64,000 nt of DNA from assembly GCF_015679325.1 (NCBI RefSeq), contig NZ_JADPVI010000001.1, positions 1,550,001 through 1,614,000 of the forward strand, in the 5' to 3' direction. This DNA is from Kaistella gelatinilytica (GTDB taxonomy: Bacteria > Bacteroidota > Bacteroidia > Flavobacteriales > Weeksellaceae). The notes under the pieces are model-generated. The model worked only from the letters and a program-made list of their open reading frames with translations, had not been told where the DNA came from and did no database searches. Made by a program: the position numbers and the translations under genes. Positions 61,654-64,000 of this stretch are shown in pieces; position 1 is the first letter of the stretch; each line of letters opens with the position of its first letter.

Positions 61654-61734
61654 TGGCAATAAGCCACATTTCTAATTTTAATTAAATAATCTCAATGCAT
61701 GATAGATGAACCTATGACAGAAGAATTTTTGCAA

Positions 61735-61765
61735 AAAAAATCCCCGTTAATCAATAGATTAACAA
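61735..61765 (-). terminator. Orphan minus-strand terminator
   Basis: On the minus strand GTTAATC-tatt-GATTAAC (61763-61746) with flanking CCTT/GGGG wobble pairs is followed by eight T. No minus-strand gene ends ahead of it. Confidence 0.7.
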
Positions 61766-61823
61766 GGACTCCAATTATTTTTACCAATTCTCTCTCAGAT
61801 ATCTTTATTAATTAAACATAAAA

Positions 61824-61855
61824 AAGGGTTTTTTAACGGTCGTTAATAAACCCTT
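61824..61855. terminator. Long hairpin, terminator-like
   Basis: 61824-61838 pairs with 61841-61855 (15 positions, one mismatch) around GT. T-rich on both sides, so direction is ambiguous. It lies 45 bases ahead of the + strand gene at 61901. Nothing else in 61660-61900 can be supported. Confidence 0.65.
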
Positions 61856-61900
61856 CTTTCTTTAATTTCACACCTAATTAATCCATTAAAAACTAATACC

Positions 61901-62632
61901 ATGGCATCTACATCCGAAACAGGCCACGCCAAAAACGTCGCCAACTTCCAAGACCTTATCGAATTCGTTACTGCTTACGGCGCAACGTACAACCCTTCAA
62001 AAAACAATCTCCAGCTTCCCCAGCTTATTACGCTAAAAGCTGCCGCCGACAATAGCGTCGCAGAGGTAATCCCCAAAAACACTGCCTTCAACACCAAAGT
62101 TAATGAACGCGTTGCCGCCTTTAGCGATGTCAAAATTCTTGCGACTCGACTCCTTGCCGCGCTTCAAAGCACAGATGCTTCCGCCGAAACCATCGCCGAT
62201 GCCAAAACTTTTAATAATAAAATTCAAGGAAAAAGTTCTTCCTCACCAAAAACTCCGCTGGATCCAAATGCACCACCTCCCGACACAATATCTACGAGTC
62301 AGCAATCTTACGATCAACTCATTCAGCATTTATCAGGATTAAAATCAATCTTAGAAGCCGATCCTTCTTATGCTCCAAATGAAGTTGACCTACAAATTGC
62401 CACCCTCGACACAAAAATTGCTGACCTTATTCAAAAAAATGATGCCGTAGCAACAGTCTATGCCGCCGTAAGCAATTCCAGAATCGCAAGAGATAAAATC
62501 CTTTACACCAACGAAAATTCCCTCTTCGAAACCGCAAAAGACGTTAAACTCTATGTCAAAGCAATTTTCGGTGCCACAAGTCCGGAATTTGCGCAGGTAA
62601 AAGGAATTCAAATTAGAAAACCAAAACTCTAA
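61901..62632 (+). CDS. Protein of unknown function, helical, C-ending codons
   Basis: A 243-residue soluble protein without signal or membrane helix. It starts MASTSETGHAKNVANFQDLIEF, is Ala/Ser/Asp-rich, and a Pro-rich linker (PLDPNAPPPD, about 119-128) divides two helical halves. The first half uses many GCC, ATC and AAC codons, unlike its neighbours. I do not recognise the family. A strong hairpin precedes it and a terminator follows directly. Confidence 0.72.
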   Translation: MASTSETGHAKNVANFQDLIEFVTAYGATYNPSKNNLQLPQLITLKAAADNSVAEVIPKNTAFNTKVNERVAAFSDVKILATRLLAALQSTDASAETIADAKTFNNKIQGKSSSSPKTPLDPNAPPPDTISTSQQSYDQLIQHLSGLKSILEADPSYAPNEVDLQIATLDTKIADLIQKNDAVATVYAAVSNSRIARDKILYTNENSLFETAKDVKLYVKAIFGATSPEFAQVKGIQIRKPKL

Positions 62633-62638
62633 CACACT

Positions 62639-62672
62639 CTCGCTAAAAATCAAAGATTAGCGAGTTTGTTTA
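62639..62672 (+). terminator. Terminator after the 243-residue protein gene
   Basis: CTCGCTAA (62639-62646) pairs with TTAGCGAG (62657-62664), followed by TTTGTTTATT, 6 bases past the stop. Confidence 0.82.
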
Positions 62673-62695
62673 TTAAAAAAGATAATGCAATTACT

Positions 62696-62976
62696 CCCTC
62701 TCCTTTGGAGAGGGTTGGGATGAGGAGAATACTACCACCTTCAAAGAGAATACTACCACCCGCAAAGAGAATACTACCACCCGCAAAGAGAATACTACCA
62801 CCTGCAAAGAGAATACTACCACCCGCAAAGAGAATACTACCACCTGCAAAGAGAATACTACCACCCGCAAAGAGAATACTACCACCCGCAAAGAGAATAC
62901 TACCACCCGCAAAGAGAATACTACCACCCGCAAAGAGAATACTACCACCCGCAAAGAGAATACTACCACCCGCAAA
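62696..62976. repeat. Palindrome plus 12-copy 21-bp tandem repeat
   Basis: CCCTCTCC-ttt-GGAGAGGG (62696-62714) is followed by twelve copies of a 21-bp unit (GAGAATACTACCACC plus six bases, first at 62725, last ends 62976). Units are nearly identical; the fourth and sixth carry T where most have C. Because 21 is a multiple of three and the unit has no stop in some frames, open frames on both strands run through it, but they are artefacts. The 62633-63066 gap holds nothing else besides two terminators. Confidence 0.9.
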
Positions 62977-63031
62977 AACAATAAACCTCCATACAAGCAA
63001 TTGATAAACAGCTAAGAATGATCACCAAAAA

Positions 63032-63061
63032 AAAACGGACACTTTTACAAGTGCCCGTTTT
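63032..63061 (-). terminator. Terminator after the DUF2911 gene
   Basis: AAAACGGaCAC (63032-63042) pairs with GTGcCCGTTTT (63051-63061), one mismatch, followed on the minus strand by a T run. Confidence 0.82.
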
Positions 63062-63066
63062 CTATT

Positions 63067-63933
63067 TTAGTTAGAAACTTTGTACTTAGTGTTACTCCAT
63101 TTCTCGATATTATCAGTATTTATTTTCACGTAATCTTCATTTCCCTCCTTCTTTGCAAGCGCTAGAGATTGATTCGCAGTAGCAATCGCCACTTTCTTCA
63201 TTCCATTCGCAGCTTCAATTTCAGCCTTCAATTTCAGCATGTAATACGTATCGGGCTGAAGCGAATTCGCCTTCTTCGTATATTCCAGCGCTTTCCTCAG
63301 ATCTATTCCTTCCTGAAGATAATAATTCGCAGCCTGGTGATAATCTCCCGCTTTAGCATCCTTCTTTTTAAGAGTCGTCTTGATCGATTCCAAAACTTCC
63401 TTCCTTGAATCCATAAAGATCGGAACTTTCACCATCGTGTTTTCCCAGTTCATCACGAGATTCGCTTTATCCGTTTTCAGATCATCAAAACCGATGTTAA
63501 AAGTTTCAAAGGTCGTTACACTTTTCTCTGCTTTCACTTTCGTTCTTGCCGCAACCAGATCCGCTTTCAATTCTTTTGGCGCACCCCATTGTTCCGTATC
63601 CTTATAAAGAATCACTTCCCACTCGTTCAGTGAAGGAATGGTGTATAGCGCATACTTCCCAGCCGGAACAGCGATCCCGTTAAAAGTTGCATCATTTTTA
63701 AAAGTGATATCGGTAGACCCATTAGCACCCGTTCGCCAAACTTGATTCATCGGCACCAGATTACCAAAAACCTTTCTGCTGTTCGCAGACGGTCGGGAAT
63801 ATTCTACCGTAACTTCAGAAAGTCCAATAGTTTGCATCACCGTTGCAGCCGGACTCGCTTGCGGAGTTTTCACCTGTGCATTGCCCATTGCAACTGCTCC
63901 AAGGAATAATAAAGATAAGATACTTTTTTTCAT
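63067..63933 (-). CDS. DUF2911 exported protein with TPR-like tail
   Basis: A 288-residue protein. Signal peptide about 1-19 (AMGNAQ). DUF2911 occupies about 25-170: VTVEYSRPSANSRKVFGNLVP, WRTGANGSTDITF and GKYALYTIPSLNEWEVILYKD are its hallmarks. The tail (about 190-285) has TPR-like helices (YHQAANYYLQEGIDLRKALEYTKKA). Function unknown; common in Bacteroidota. It ends at the terminator next to the 21-bp repeat array. Confidence 0.9.
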   Translation of the reverse strand: MKKSILSLLFLGAVAMGNAQVKTPQASPAATVMQTIGLSEVTVEYSRPSANSRKVFGNLVPMNQVWRTGANGSTDITFKNDATFNGIAVPAGKYALYTIPSLNEWEVILYKDTEQWGAPKELKADLVAARTKVKAEKSVTTFETFNIGFDDLKTDKANLVMNWENTMVKVPIFMDSRKEVLESIKTTLKKKDAKAGDYHQAANYYLQEGIDLRKALEYTKKANSLQPDTYYMLKLKAEIEAANGMKKVAIATANQSLALAKKEGNEDYVKINTDNIEKWSNTKYKVSN

Positions 63934-64000
63934 GACAGATTTAATTAGATTATCAATAAGTTTTAAAGATACTTCAAATTAGAATCAGTCACAAGTCTCT

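Noticed and set aside
62725-62976. Possible CRISPR array
   Set aside because: The 21-bp units are contiguous with no spacers of differing sequence.
62650-63004. Open frames of about 100 codons on both strands with 7-residue repeats
   Set aside because: They are a by-product of the 21-bp tandem repeat, whose length is a multiple of three and which lacks stops in several frames; no promoter or start signal supports them.

Overview
The window looks like a chromosomal segment from a Bacteroidota bacterium of class Flavobacteriia, most like Chryseobacterium/Kaistella (family Weeksellaceae). This rests on low-GC DNA, gliding/type IX secretion (T9SS) genes (gldB, gldC, a PorV/PorQ-family protein), two secreted proteins with T9SS C-terminal sorting domains, many lipoproteins, and the Bacteroidota promoter signature TAnnTTTG ahead of many genes. 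The genus is inferred; there is no rRNA gene. I saw no tRNA, rRNA, CRISPR array or intact insertion sequence.

Layout. 0.2-2.2 kb: isochorismate synthase, a PaaI/MenI-type thioesterase and an acyltransferase (menaquinone/lipid). 2.3-4.8 kb: a possible 20-residue amphipathic peptide gene, then a PadR-PspC envelope-stress pair. 5-17.5 kb: T9SS-exported protein, CbpA/CbpM chaperone pair, M1 aminopeptidase, serine hydrolase, thyA, a GreA/B-like protein, a GH13 amylase lipoprotein and a pRiA4b-type protein. 17.6-23.7 kb: a PhoR/PhoB-like two-component system divergent from a TonB receptor and a lipoprotein, with three 11-bp repeats between them that resemble a Pho box. 23.9-31.2 kb: barstar plus a membrane-tethered barnase, nadE divergent from gldB-gldC, a GLUG/T9SS protein, a Cys/Met-metabolism PLP enzyme, DinB and YchJ. 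31.3-45.2 kb: VF530, a flavin monooxygenase, a threonylcarbamoyl-AMP synthase, a DPP-IV-type peptidase, PAP2, YceI, an acyl-CoA carboxylase beta subunit, an EamA transporter with a PorV-like protein, an L7/L12-like membrane protein and uvrC. 45.3-56.6 kb: a large unknown enzyme divergent from hutH, an MlaE-MlaF-MlaD lipid-transport operon, and a PIG-L deacetylase followed by a 35-residue membrane protein coupled to a sodium:solute symporter.

The clearest accessory region is 56.66-61.66 kb, a compact minus-strand cassette: a C-protein-like HTH regulator, a complete DNA cytosine-5 methyltransferase, a 748-residue protein with two GHKL ATPase modules (an N-terminal MORC/MutL/Hsp90-like one and a C-terminal histidine-kinase-like one with an HExxxP box), and a receiver-domain protein with an unrecognised C-terminal half. 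No restriction endonuclease is visible. I read it as a modification-linked defence system in which phosphorelay-style signalling replaces the usual nuclease; this is the best candidate for an undescribed system here.

From 61.9 kb to the end are an unrecognised 243-residue protein, a 12-copy 21-bp tandem repeat next to an extragenic palindrome, and a DUF2911 protein. Extragenic palindromic repeats recur elsewhere (about 0.03, 15.3, 26.8, 33.6 and 54.7 kb).
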